Part shown: positions 11,856 to 20,308 of the stretch, piece after piece
Layout of the letters: each line of letters opens with the position of its first letter
Position numbering within the stretch: position 1 is the first letter of the stretch
NCBI RefSeq assembly: GCF_900141985.1
Contig: NZ_FQZK01000021.1
Coordinates: forward strand, 1-64,000
DNA length: 64,000 bases
DNA from: Nocardiopsis flavescens
GTDB lineage: Bacteria > Actinomycetota > Actinomycetes > Streptosporangiales > Streptosporangiaceae
Reading direction: 5' to 3'
Program-made: the position numbers and the translations under genes
The notes under the pieces: generated by a model
The model's input: only the letters and a program-made list of their open reading frames with translations
What the model was told of the DNA's origin: nothing
The model's database searches: none

Positions 11856-11889
11856 GGGGAGCGGCGGCCGTGGGGGCGAGCCGCTCCCC
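11856..11889. terminator. Hairpin terminator between convergent genes
   Basis: Perfect 10-bp stem, GGGGAGCGGC pairing with GCCGCTCCCC, with a 14-base loop. It lies in the 147-base gap between the convergent peroxidase and RecD2-like genes. There is no T-tract, as is usual in high-GC actinobacteria. Confidence 0.6.
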
Positions 11890-11978
11890 GGCGACGCCCC
11901 CGCGCGGCCGACGACCGGTGCGGCCCCCGCGCGGCGGAGCGCAGGACGGAGGTCCGGCGTACCGGCGCCGACGCCCCC

Positions 11979-13727
11979 TCAGCCCTCGCGCAGCAGGGCG
12001 ACGAGCCGGGTGACGCGGTCGGGGGCCAGGGTCTCGCGCACCCCGGTCTCCAGGCCGCCGCCGGTGGCGTCCACCAGGGACACGTGCCGGGTGGCGCGGG
12101 TCAGCACGGTGTAGGCCCGCGGCCGGGACACCGGGACGTCGGGCGGGAACACGCCCACCACGGCGGGCCAGCGACCGCCGTGCGCGGCGCCCACGGTGAG
12201 CGCCCATCCCCGGCGCAGCGCCGACGGGTCGGCGACGGTGACCCTCGCCCCGCCGGCCAGCTCCACCTCCGCGCCGCCCTCGACGGGGCCGCGCAGCACG
12301 CCGGTGTCGCCCGGGCCGTACCCGTCCCCGGCGGCGACCAGCAGCACCGCGTCACCGGGGTCGAACCCGCCCAGGGCGCCCGGACCGGGGTTGAGCCGCT
12401 CCTTGCAGGCGGCGTTGAGCGCGCGGGCCCCGGCGGGACCGTCCTCGCGGGCGGCGACCACGCGCACGTCCCCGGCGGGGATGCCCAGCGCGCGCGGGAT
12501 GGAGTCGGTCACCAGCTGCACGACGCGGTGGGCCGCCTCCTCGGCCGAGGAGGCCGGGACGCGCACCACCTCGCGGCCCGGGGCGTCCACCTCGGGGACT
12601 TCTCCCTCGGACACGGCCAGCGCCAGGACGGCGAGCGGGTCCGCGGCCCCGCCCTCCTGTTCGGGGGAGGCGATCTCGGCGGTGTGGGCGGTGCGGGAGC
12701 GGACGATGTCCTCGGCGACCCGGCCGGGCGTGGCCGAGGGGGCCTGCCGGGGGTCGGCCAGCAGCACCAGGTGCGCCCCGTCGGCGCAGGCGGCGGCCAG
12801 GGCGGCGGCGTCGGCCGTGCCCACCGCCATCGACTCGCACAGCACCACCAGGCCCGAGGGGATCGGCCCCTCCCGCAGCGCGGCGGCCAGGGAGAGCGCG
12901 CGCACCCCGGGGTCGCCCCCGACCGCCGCGGCGAGGTCGGCGGTGACGGCGGCGGCCGTCTGCGCGGTGGGCGCCACCACGGTGAGCCCCACGTCGCTGT
13001 CCTCGCCGATCGCGGCCAGGCACAGCAGGGCGCGCGCGGTCTCCGCGGCGTCGCCGGGGCCGTGCCAGAGCACCGTCACCGGGCGCAGGGCGACCGTGAC
13101 CAGGGCCGCCCGGGTGTGCTCCGAGACGGTGAACCCGCCCCTGTCGCAGGCGGCGTCGACGGTCTCGGAGGCGGTGGCCGAGTCCATGACCGGGTCGTTG
13201 GCGGAGATGAGCCGCACCAGGTGCCCGCCCAGCCGCTGCTCGGCCTCGCCGAGGTCGGGCAGGGCGTGGAACCGCTCGGGGTCGGGCAGGTCCGGGACCC
13301 CGCCCTCCTCGAAGTCGAAGTCGTCGTCGGAGTCGTCGGTGCTCTCGAACACGGCGGAGGCCCCCGCGGCCACGGCCGCCTCCAGGGCGCGGGCCGGGGC
13401 CTGCACGCCCATCCGGCCCACCAGCGAGGCCAGCCTCTTCTCCTCCACCGCGGTGTGCCCGCGCGCGGCGGCGGTGCGCAGCACGTGCGCGGTCAGCGCC
13501 GCCAGGCGGCGCGGGTCCTCGGGGTGCGCGCCCTCGCCCAGGGCGCGGCGGGCGCAGTGGTCGGCCTGCTCCACGGTGACCTGCGGCAGGCGCAGCAGCA
13601 GCCACGGGTCGGCGGCCAGCCCGGCCGCGGCACCGGGCCCCAGCGCGGCCACGAGCCGCGGTGCCAGGGCGGGCGGTGCCTCCATGCCCTGTAGGACGGC
13701 GCTGACCTGTTCGACTGCCTCGGACAC
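11979..13727 (-). CDS. RecD2-like helix-hairpin-helix protein with degenerate ATPase motifs
   Basis: Protein of about 582 residues resembling RecD2/RecD-like SF1B helicases. Residues about 45-110 match the RecD2 HHH region (LPQVTVEQADHCARR, then DPRRLAALTAHVLRTAAARG and H91). An acidic stretch follows at 129-141 and a helicase-like core afterwards. Walker A should read GGPGTGKT, but here residues 223-230 are GPGDAAET with no Lys. Walker B is VVLCESMAVG instead of D-E-A-S-M, and ADPRQAPSATPG replaces GDxxQLP. The C-terminal motif YTVLTRATRHVSLV is retained. The GTG at 13727 is preferred; the open frame to 14081 runs over the MarR gene. ATP hydrolysis is doubtful. Confidence 0.8.
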   Translation of the reverse strand: MSEAVEQVSAVLQGMEAPPALAPRLVAALGPGAAAGLAADPWLLLRLPQVTVEQADHCARRALGEGAHPEDPRRLAALTAHVLRTAAARGHTAVEEKRLASLVGRMGVQAPARALEAAVAAGASAVFESTDDSDDDFDFEEGGVPDLPDPERFHALPDLGEAEQRLGGHLVRLISANDPVMDSATASETVDAACDRGGFTVSEHTRAALVTVALRPVTVLWHGPGDAAETARALLCLAAIGEDSDVGLTVVAPTAQTAAAVTADLAAAVGGDPGVRALSLAAALREGPIPSGLVVLCESMAVGTADAAALAAACADGAHLVLLADPRQAPSATPGRVAEDIVRSRTAHTAEIASPEQEGGAADPLAVLALAVSEGEVPEVDAPGREVVRVPASSAEEAAHRVVQLVTDSIPRALGIPAGDVRVVAAREDGPAGARALNAACKERLNPGPGALGGFDPGDAVLLVAAGDGYGPGDTGVLRGPVEGGAEVELAGGARVTVADPSALRRGWALTVGAAHGGRWPAVVGVFPPDVPVSRPRAYTVLTRATRHVSLVDATGGGLETGVRETLAPDRVTRLVALLREG

Positions 13728-13831
13728 CTGGGCCGGTCCCCCTCGATCTCGTGCTCTCGCGGTTCCCCAGGAGCCTATCGAGAGGTGACGACGCCCGGGG
13801 CGGCCCCGCGGCGCCCGGGGACGGGGAGCGG

Positions 13832-14392
13832 TCAGGAGCGGGCGCGGGGGCGGCGGCGCGGGGTCCGGCGCGCGGCCGGGGCCTCGCCGACCACGGTGCG
13901 CACCGCGACGCAGGGGTCCAGCTCGGGCGAGGCCTCCTGGATGGCGACCGCGGCGGTGCGGGCGGCGTCGGAGAACAGGGCGCGGGCGCCCTCGTCCAGC
14001 CCGGCCAGGACCCGCTCCTCCACGTGGGCCACCCGCGCGGAGAGGTCGGCCAGGACCTCGCGGCCGTGGCCGGTGACGCACACCCGCCGCACCCGGCGGT
14101 CGCCCTCGTCCACCCGGCGGCGCACCAGGTCGGCGGCCTCCAGGTCGTCGAGCAGGTAGGTCATCACGCTGCGGTCGATGAGCAGGCGCTCGGCGAGCGC
14201 GGCCTGGGTGGGGGCCTCGGCGTCGGCGCAGGCGACGAGCACGTGGTAGCCGCGGCTGCCGTGCGGGACGTCGGACAGCAGCTCCTCCACCCGCTCGTGC
14301 CAGCGCTGGAGCACCACCGCCAGCGACCAGCCCAGGTCGGGCGCCGGACCGTCGGCACGCCCCCGCGCGCCCTCGGAACTCGGTGTCGTCAT
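13832..14392 (-). CDS. MarR family transcriptional regulator
   Basis: Winged-helix regulator of 186 residues. The core reads GSRGYHVLVACADAEAPTQA, then ALAERLLIDRSVMTYLLDDL, then the wing DLVRRRVDEGDRRVRRVCVT. The C-terminus carries an extra Arg-rich tail. The start is the ATG at 14392, 128 bases from the divergent flavoenzyme fusion, and a 15-bp dyad lies between them. By position it controls itself and the fusion gene; MarR proteins of this kind often sense phenolic or redox-active compounds. Confidence 0.9.
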   Translation of the reverse strand: MTTPSSEGARGRADGPAPDLGWSLAVVLQRWHERVEELLSDVPHGSRGYHVLVACADAEAPTQAALAERLLIDRSVMTYLLDDLEAADLVRRRVDEGDRRVRRVCVTGHGREVLADLSARVAHVEERVLAGLDEGARALFSDAARTAAVAIQEASPELDPCVAVRTVVGEAPAARRTPRRRPRARS

Positions 14393-14446
14393 ACCCCCGA
14401 GGCTACCAGGAATAGGTTTGCCGTACGATGAGTTGCTGAGAACATC

Positions 14447-14461
14447 GTTTGCTGCACAAAC
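14447..14461. promoter_or_regulatory. Candidate MarR operator
   Basis: Perfect dyad GTTTG-CTGCA-CAAAC between the divergent MarR and flavoenzyme genes. A further copy of GTTTGC occurs near 14416. The length and spacing fit MarR-type sites. Confidence 0.5.
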
Positions 14462-14519
14462 TACTTCACGGATGTCCGGGCCGCGGACCTCCGGCGTCCC
14501 TCCGAGGAGACCCAGCACC

Positions 14520-16793
14520 ATGTCCGACTACGGGCACCCGCTCCGGTTCGGCACCTTCATCACGCCCACGGCCGGCGACCCCGAGCGCGCCGTCGCCCTG
14601 GCCGAGCTCACCGAGGCCGCGGGGCTGGACCTGGCCACCTACCAGGACCACCCCTACAACCCGGGCTTCCTCGACACCTGGACCCTGCTGACCTGGGTCG
14701 CCGCCCGGACCAGCCGCATCTCGGTCTCCGGCAACGTCCTCAACCTGCCGCTGCGCGGACCGGCCATGATCGCCCGCCAGGCGGCCTCGCTGGACCTGCT
14801 CTCGAACGGGCGCTTCGAACTCGGCCTGGGCGCCGGCGCCTTCTGGGACGGCATCGCCGCCATGGGCGGGCCCCGGCTGACCCCCGGCCAGAGCGTGGAC
14901 GCCCTCTCCGAGGCCCTCGACATCATCCGCGCGGTCTGGGACACCGACGCACGCGGAGGAGTCCGCCTCGACGGCGTGCACCACGCCGTCTCGGGCATGA
15001 AGCGCGGACCCGCGCCCGCCCACGACATCTCCATCGACCTGGGCGCCTACAAGCCCCGCATGCTCCGCCTCACCGGCGCCAAGGCCGACGGCTGGCTGCC
15101 CAGCCTCGGCTACCTCGACGTCGCGGACATGCCCGCCGCCAACCGCGTCATCGACGAGGCCGCGCGGGAGGCCGGCCGCGACCCGCGCCAGGTCCGCCGC
15201 ATGCTCAACCTGACGGGCGGCGCCCTGCTCCCCGCGGGGCGCGGCTTCCTCCAGGGCCCCGCCGAGCAGTGGGTCGACGACCTGCTGCCGCTGGTCCTGG
15301 AGCACGGGTTCAGCACGTTCGTCCTCGCCGCGGACGACCCGCGCACGATCCAGGGGTTCGGCGCCGAGGTCGCCCCGGCCCTGCGCGAGGCCGTCGAGAA
15401 GGAGCGCGCCTCGGCGGGGACCGACACCGGACCGGGCCGGCCCGCCGCCGCGCTGGCCGCCCGGCGCCCGGACATCGACTACGACGCCGTCCCGGAGAAC
15501 CTGCGCGACCGCGCCGTCGAACCCGGCGACCGCTCCTACACGCGGTTCCGCCACGGATACATGCAGAACGGCAGGCCCGGCCTCGTACTGCGCCCGGAGA
15601 ACGCCGAGCAGGTCGCCGAGGCCCTGGGATACGCCCTCGACCAGGACGTCCCGCTCAACGTGCGCAGCGGCGGCCACGGCATCAGCGGCCGCTCCACCAA
15701 CGACGGCGGCGTCGTCGTGGACCTGTCCCGGATGAACCGGGTGGAGGTCACCGACCCCGCCGCCCGCCGGGTGCGTCTGGGCGCCGGGGCCCGCTGGGGC
15801 GAGGTCGCCACCGTGCTCAACCGCCACGGGCTGGCCGTCAGCTCGGGCGACTACGGCGGCGTCGGCGTGGGCGGCATCGCCACCACCGGGGGCATCGGCT
15901 ACCTGGGCCGCGCCCACGGCCTGGCCATCGACCACGTCACCGCGATGGAGGTCGTCACCGCCGACGGCCGCGTCCTGCGGGCCGCCGCCGACGAGAACCC
16001 CGACCTGTTCTGGGCCGTGCGCGGCGCCGGGGCCAACTTCGGGGTGCTCACGTCGGTGGAGGCCGTCGCGGCCCCGGTCGGCGACGTCGTCGTCGCGCAG
16101 TTCGCCTACGACGCCACCAACGCCGCCGCGTTCCTGCGGACGTGGGGCGAGATCACCGAGGCCGCGCCCCGCGAGGTCACGGCGTTCCTGCTCACCGGGC
16201 CCGGCCGGGGCGACTCCGGTCCCGTCGCCCGGGCGACGGTGGTCTACGCCGGCGACGACACCGACGCGGCCGTCACCGCGCTGGAGCCCTTCCTCAAGGC
16301 GGGGCCCGTCCTGGACCAGAGCGCGCAGCTGGCGCCCTACCCGGCGATCCTGCCGCACGACGACGCGCCCCACCGGGGCGCCGGCGTCCCGGCGAGCCGC
16401 TCCGGGCTGGTCACCGGGATCTCGGAGGACACCGCGCGGACGCTGGCGGGCATGCTCGCCTCCGGGGCGACCTACTTCATGCAGCTGCGCCAGGTGGGCG
16501 GGGCCGTCAACGACGTCCCCGCGGACGCCACCGCCTACGCGCACCGCCACCAGACCCAGTCCGTGGCGGCGCTGGCCTCCCCGCGCACCGCCGCCCGCCT
16601 CGACGAGCACTGGGCGGGGCTCGGGGACGCGATCGACGGCATGTACCTGAGCTTCGACACCCGTACCGGGCCCGAGGTGCTGTCCCTGGCGTTCCCCGAG
16701 CCCACCCTGTCCCGGCTGCGCCGGATCAAGGCGGAGTACGACCCGCACCGGGTGTTCGACCAGAACTTCCCGATCGAGCCGGCCGGGGGCTGA
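14520..16793 (+). CDS. Fusion of LLM-class flavin oxidoreductase and berberine-bridge-type FAD oxidase
   Basis: Single frame of 757 residues with two redox enzymes. Residues 1 to about 295 are a luciferase-like monooxygenase/F420-type domain (LRFGTFITP, NPGFLDTWTLLTWVAART, RFELGLGAGAFWDGI). After a linker comes a PCMH-type FAD domain from about 316: VRSGGHGISGRSTNDGG contains His386, the expected covalent 8-alpha-histidyl FAD site. The C-terminus YDPHRVFDQNF is the BBE substrate/FAD tail. The second covalent Cys of bicovalent members is not seen. The frame is continuous and both halves look intact. The ATG at 14520 follows GAGGAG. Each half occurs widely alone; together they suggest two successive oxidations of one small molecule. 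Confidence 0.88.
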   Translation: MSDYGHPLRFGTFITPTAGDPERAVALAELTEAAGLDLATYQDHPYNPGFLDTWTLLTWVAARTSRISVSGNVLNLPLRGPAMIARQAASLDLLSNGRFELGLGAGAFWDGIAAMGGPRLTPGQSVDALSEALDIIRAVWDTDARGGVRLDGVHHAVSGMKRGPAPAHDISIDLGAYKPRMLRLTGAKADGWLPSLGYLDVADMPAANRVIDEAAREAGRDPRQVRRMLNLTGGALLPAGRGFLQGPAEQWVDDLLPLVLEHGFSTFVLAADDPRTIQGFGAEVAPALREAVEKERASAGTDTGPGRPAAALAARRPDIDYDAVPENLRDRAVEPGDRSYTRFRHGYMQNGRPGLVLRPENAEQVAEALGYALDQDVPLNVRSGGHGISGRSTNDGGVVVDLSRMNRVEVTDPAARRVRLGAGARWGEVATVLNRHGLAVSSGDYGGVGVGGIATTGGIGYLGRAHGLAIDHVTAMEVVTADGRVLRAAADENPDLFWAVRGAGANFGVLTSVEAVAAPVGDVVVAQFAYDATNAAAFLRTWGEITEAAPREVTAFLLTGPGRGDSGPVARATVVYAGDDTDAAVTALEPFLKAGPVLDQSAQLAPYPAILPHDDAPHRGAGVPASRSGLVTGISEDTARTLAGMLASGATYFMQLRQVGGAVNDVPADATAYAHRHQTQSVAALASPRTAARLDEHWAGLGDAIDGMYLSFDTRTGPEVLSLAFPEPTLSRLRRIKAEYDPHRVFDQNFPIEPAGG

Positions 16794-16800
16794 CCGGCCC

Positions 16801-16846
16801 GGGTCCGGTCCCCGCGCACGGGCGCCCGTGCGCGGGGACCGGACCC
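16801..16846. terminator. Perfect 46-bp palindrome, bidirectional terminator
   Basis: The 23 bases at 16801-16823 (beginning GGGTCCGGTCC) are followed immediately by their exact reverse complement at 16824-16846. It lies between the convergent fusion and aldo/keto reductase genes, and the last base is the first of the latter's stop codon. Confidence 0.75.
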
Positions 16847-17796
16847 TAGCGCCGCGGCGCCGTCGCGTCGTCCAGCGCGTCGCGGATCTCCGGGGGCAGC
16901 TCCACGCCCTCCACGCCCAAAAGCTCCTCCAGCTGCGCCGGGGTGCGCGGTCCCACGACGGCCGCCGCCACCCCCTGCTGGTCGCGGGCCCAGCTCAGCG
17001 CCACCGCGAGCGGCGGCACCCCCAGCCCCTCCGCCGCGGTGCACACCGACTCCACCACCCGGCGGCTGCGGTCGTCCAGGTACGGCTCCACGTACGAGGC
17101 CATGTGCGGGAACGCCGCACGCGAGTTCGCCGGGATCCCCGTCCGGTACTTGGCGCTGAGCACGCCCCGGCCCAGCGGCGCCCACGCCAGCAGGTGCGCC
17201 TGCGCGGCCCCGGCCGCGGGCAGCAGGTCGCGGTCCGCGCCCCGGTTGAGAAGCGAGTACTCGGCCCCCGCGCTCACCAGCGGCACCCGGCCCGGAGACG
17301 CCCGCTGCCAGGTCGCCAGCGTCGCGAACTGCCAGGCGTCCAGGTCGCCGGTCCCCACGTAGCGGGCCTTGCCCGCCGCCACCGCCGCCTCCATCGCCGC
17401 CAGCGTCTCCTCCGGCGGCGTCGCCGGGTCGAACACGTGCAGCTGCCACAGGTCCACGTAGTCGGTCTGCAGGCGCCGCAGGGAGGAGTCCAGCGATGCC
17501 AGCAGGTGGCGGCGCGAGGCGTCCACCGGCCGGTAGCCCTCCGGGGTGTGCCCGCTCTTGGTGGCCACCACCACGTCCTCGCGGCGCACCGCGGAGCCCA
17601 GCAGACGGCCCAGGATCCGCTCGCTCTGCCCGCCGGTGTAGATGTCCGCGGTGTCCACGAGGGTGCCCCCCGCGTCCACGAACGCGGTGAGCTGCTGCCC
17701 GGCCTCCTCCTCGGAGGTGTCCTTGCCCCAGGTCATCGTGCCGAGGGCGGTGCGGGACACCCAGAGTCCCGATCTGCCCACCTGTCGCTGTTCCAT
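16846..17796 (-). CDS. Aldo/keto reductase
   Basis: Reductase of 316 residues in the YajO/potassium-channel-beta-like AKR group. It starts MEQRQVGRSGLWVSRTALGT, with LVDTADIYTGGQSE holding catalytic Asp and Tyr, VVVATKSG the Lys and VDLWQLHVFDP the His. The cofactor region AAAVVGPRTPAQLEELLG is intact. I chose the ATG at 17796, as the upstream extension to 17847 has no family sequence. It stands alone between a palindromic terminator and uppP; the substrate is unknown. Confidence 0.88.
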   Translation of the reverse strand: MEQRQVGRSGLWVSRTALGTMTWGKDTSEEEAGQQLTAFVDAGGTLVDTADIYTGGQSERILGRLLGSAVRREDVVVATKSGHTPEGYRPVDASRRHLLASLDSSLRRLQTDYVDLWQLHVFDPATPPEETLAAMEAAVAAGKARYVGTGDLDAWQFATLATWQRASPGRVPLVSAGAEYSLLNRGADRDLLPAAGAAQAHLLAWAPLGRGVLSAKYRTGIPANSRAAFPHMASYVEPYLDDRSRRVVESVCTAAEGLGVPPLAVALSWARDQQGVAAAVVGPRTPAQLEELLGVEGVELPPEIRDALDDATAPRR

Positions 17797-18033
17797 GCGG
17801 CGGAGAGTACCGTGTTCATTCGAAGTCGGCCCGCTGTACATCCTCACGGCGTATCCTCGTCGAAGCCCTGACCGGGGACGTTCACCGCGCCGTCCGCGCG
17901 GGCCGGAGCGGTTCCGCCCGCTCCCGCCGCCACCCCTCCACGAGGCCCCGGCCCCCGGTTCTCAGGTGGAAAAGCCCCTAGCAGTGCTCCGGTGCCCCCT
18001 CGCGCCGGACCGTCATGGAAAGTCCGAAACCGA

Positions 18034-18873
18034 GTGTCCATCTTCGAGGCGGTCGTCCTCGGCCTCATCCAGGGACTCACCGAGTTCCTGCCCGTGTCCT
18101 CCAGCGCCCACCTGCGTGTGTTCGCGGCCTTCTTCCAGTGGCCCGACCCCGGTGCGGCCTTCACCGCCGTCACCCAGATCGGCACCGAACTCGCGGTGGT
18201 GGTCTACTTCCGCAAGCGGATCTGGGCCGTCATCTCCACCTGGCTGCGCTCCCTGGTCGACCGCGACCTGCGCGGTGACGTCAACGCCCGCATCGGCTGG
18301 TACGTCATCCTGGCCACCATCCCCATCGGCGTTCTGGGCCTGCTCCTGGAAGACCAGATCGACAGCGTCTTCCGCGACCTGCGCCTGATCGCGCTCACCC
18401 TCATCGTCTTCGGCCTCATCCTGGGCGCCGTCGACCACTTCGCCCGCCGCGAGCACGAGATGGAGGACCTCACCCTGGGCCGGGGCATCACGTTCGGCCT
18501 CTTCCAGACCCTGGCCCTGATCCCGGGCGTCTCCCGCTCGGGCGCCACCATCACCGGCGGCCGCCTGCTGGGCTTCAACCGCCCGGCCGCCGCGGAGTTC
18601 GCGTTCCTCATCGCGCTGCCCGCGGTGTTCGCGTCCGGCCTCTACAAGATGCTGGACATCGGCGGCGGCGAGTACGCGGGCTGGGGCGCCACCCTCGTCG
18701 GCACCCTCGTGGCGTTCGTGATCGGCTACATCGTCATCGCCTGGCTGATGAAGTTCATCTCCACGCACAGCTTCATGCCGTTCGTGTACTACCGCATCGC
18801 GCTCGGCATCCTCATCCTCGTGCTCGTCTTCACCGGCGTGCTCGACCCGGCGGGCGGAGCCGGGGTCGGCTGA
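18034..18873 (+). CDS. uppP: Undecaprenyl-diphosphatase UppP (BacA)
   Basis: Integral membrane phosphatase that recycles undecaprenyl pyrophosphate for cell-wall synthesis and gives some bacitracin resistance. It has 279 residues from the GTG at 18034. Signature motifs are GLIQGLTEFLPVSSSAH near the N-terminus and IPGVSRSGATITGGRLLGF in the middle, with about eight membrane helices. An ATG-like start at 17992 would add 14 residues not seen in the family. It precedes the phosphatase/DUF3090/SCO1664 cluster, a neighbourhood common in actinobacteria, but a hairpin separates them. Confidence 0.94.
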   Translation: MSIFEAVVLGLIQGLTEFLPVSSSAHLRVFAAFFQWPDPGAAFTAVTQIGTELAVVVYFRKRIWAVISTWLRSLVDRDLRGDVNARIGWYVILATIPIGVLGLLLEDQIDSVFRDLRLIALTLIVFGLILGAVDHFARREHEMEDLTLGRGITFGLFQTLALIPGVSRSGATITGGRLLGFNRPAAAEFAFLIALPAVFASGLYKMLDIGGGEYAGWGATLVGTLVAFVIGYIVIAWLMKFISTHSFMPFVYYRIALGILILVLVFTGVLDPAGGAGVG

Positions 18874-18891
18874 CCCCCTCCTCCCCGCGCC

Positions 18892-18924
18892 GCGGGCCCG
18901 GACCCCGACGGGGTCCGGGCCCGC
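18892..18924 (+). terminator. Hairpin terminator after uppP
   Basis: Perfect 15-bp stem (18892-18906 with 18910-18924, arms beginning GCGGGCCCGG) and loop GAC. It lies 18 bases after the uppP stop. Confidence 0.75.
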
Positions 18925-18971
18925 CCGTGTCCCCCGTCACCCCGGTGCCCGCGCGGATCTAGAGTGAGGGC

Positions 18972-19712
18972 ATGGCGACACCATCCCAGGACACCCTCCC
19001 GCAGGCGGTCACGCTCATCCTCGTCCGGCACGGGATGACCGACGCCACCGGACCCCGGCTGGCCGGCCGCGCACCCGGAATCCACCTCAACGACACCGGC
19101 CGGGAGCAGGCCGCGGACCTGGCCCGCAGGCTGGCCGGGCTGCGCCCCGCCGTCCTCCTCTCCAGCCCCCTGGAGCGCTGCCGCGAGACCTCCGACGCGG
19201 TCTCGGCGGCCCTGGACGTGCCCGTCACCACCGAGGACCGCCTCATCGAGTGCGACTACGGCTCCTGGACCGGCCGCGAGCTGAAGGACCTGGCCGACGA
19301 GCCGCTGTGGCGGGTCGTGCAGGACCACCCCTCCGCCGCCCGCTTCCCCGGCGGCGAGGCCCTGGCCGCCTCCTCCGCCCGCGCCGCCGAGGCCGTCCGC
19401 GACTGGAACTCCCGGCTGCTGCTCACCCCCGCCGACACGCCCCCGGTCTACCTGGCGTGCACCCACGGCGACATCATCAAGGCCGTCGTCGCCGACGCGC
19501 TGGGCCTGCACCTGGACCTCTTCCAGCGGTTGCGGGTGGACCCCTGCTCGGTCACCTCCATCACCTACACGCGCACCCGCCCCTTCCTCAACGTCCTCAA
19601 CGACACCGGTCAGGGCGGCGGCCCCGTGCTGCCCACCCCGGCCGAGGCGTCCGGGGACGCCGCCGTGGGCGGCGGCGCGGGCGCCGGGCACAGCGCCTCC
19701 GAGATCCTTTAA
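18972..19712 (+). CDS. Histidine phosphatase family protein (MSMEG_4193-like)
   Basis: Probable phosphomonoesterase of the phosphoglycerate-mutase fold, 246 residues. The catalytic VRHGMTD (RHG motif) is near residue 20, the second Arg and Glu lie in SSPLERCRET and ECDYGSWTG, and the second His is in ACTHGDIIK. The Gly/Ala-rich tail is variable. It is followed by the DUF3090 gene 10 bases later and the SCO1664-like gene. This trio is a conserved actinobacterial block often near mshC (mycothiol ligase), which is not in this window. The substrate is unknown. Confidence 0.88.
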   Translation: MATPSQDTLPQAVTLILVRHGMTDATGPRLAGRAPGIHLNDTGREQAADLARRLAGLRPAVLLSSPLERCRETSDAVSAALDVPVTTEDRLIECDYGSWTGRELKDLADEPLWRVVQDHPSAARFPGGEALAASSARAAEAVRDWNSRLLLTPADTPPVYLACTHGDIIKAVVADALGLHLDLFQRLRVDPCSVTSITYTRTRPFLNVLNDTGQGGGPVLPTPAEASGDAAVGGGAGAGHSASEIL

Positions 19713-19722
19713 GGTTCTAGGC

Positions 19723-20301
19723 ATGCCCGTCTTTCAGTTCAATCCGCCGGAGCGCTTCATCGCCGGGACCGTGGGCCAGCCGGGGGAGCGCACCTTCTTC
19801 CTCCAAGCGGTGGGGGAGGGCCGCATCACCAGCGTCGCCCTGGAGAAGGCGCAGGTCGAGGCGTTGGCCACCCGTATCGAGGAACTGCTGGAAGAAGTGC
19901 ACCGGCGCTTCGGCGCTCCTCCGGACGACAGCGCCGTCGCCGAGGACGAGGGCCCGCTGGAGCAGCCCATCGAGCAGGACTTCCGGGTCGGCACCCTGGC
20001 CCTGGCCTGGGACGCGGAGGCGTCCCGCGTCATCGTCGAGGCCCAGGAGATCGACGACACCTCGGGGGAGGAGTTCGTCGAGGAGGAGGACGAGCTGGAG
20101 GTGTTCGCCGAGGACGGCCCGCCGCACCGCGACGTCCTGCGCGTCTACCTCACCCCCGGCGAGGCCCGCGCCTTCGCCGGCCGCGCGCTGAAGGTGGTCG
20201 CCGCGGGGCGGCCGGACTGCCCGCTGTGCGGGCGGCCGCTGGACCCCGCCGGGCACATCTGCGTGCGCCAGAACGGCTACCGGCCCGACCGCCTGGTCTG
20301 A
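19723..20301 (+). CDS. DUF3090 domain-containing protein
   Basis: Conserved actinobacterial protein of 192 residues of unknown function. It begins MPVFQFNPPERFIAGTVGQP, has an acidic central loop (EEFVEEEDELEVF) and ends with a zinc-binding-like CPLCGRPLDPAGHIC (two CxxC/HxxC-type pairs). Position between the histidine phosphatase and the SCO1664-like gene, with 10- and 7-base gaps, makes a three-gene operon. Confidence 0.9.
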   Translation: MPVFQFNPPERFIAGTVGQPGERTFFLQAVGEGRITSVALEKAQVEALATRIEELLEEVHRRFGAPPDDSAVAEDEGPLEQPIEQDFRVGTLALAWDAEASRVIVEAQEIDDTSGEEFVEEEDELEVFAEDGPPHRDVLRVYLTPGEARAFAGRALKVVAAGRPDCPLCGRPLDPAGHICVRQNGYRPDRLV

Positions 20302-20308
20302 TCCCGCC

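Noticed and set aside
13728-14081. N-terminal extension of the RecD2-like frame
   Set aside because: It overlaps the MarR gene on the same strand in another frame and is low-complexity.
14466-16748. Open frame of 760 codons on the minus strand
   Set aside because: Exact antisense of the flavoenzyme fusion, whose own frame has clear domains.
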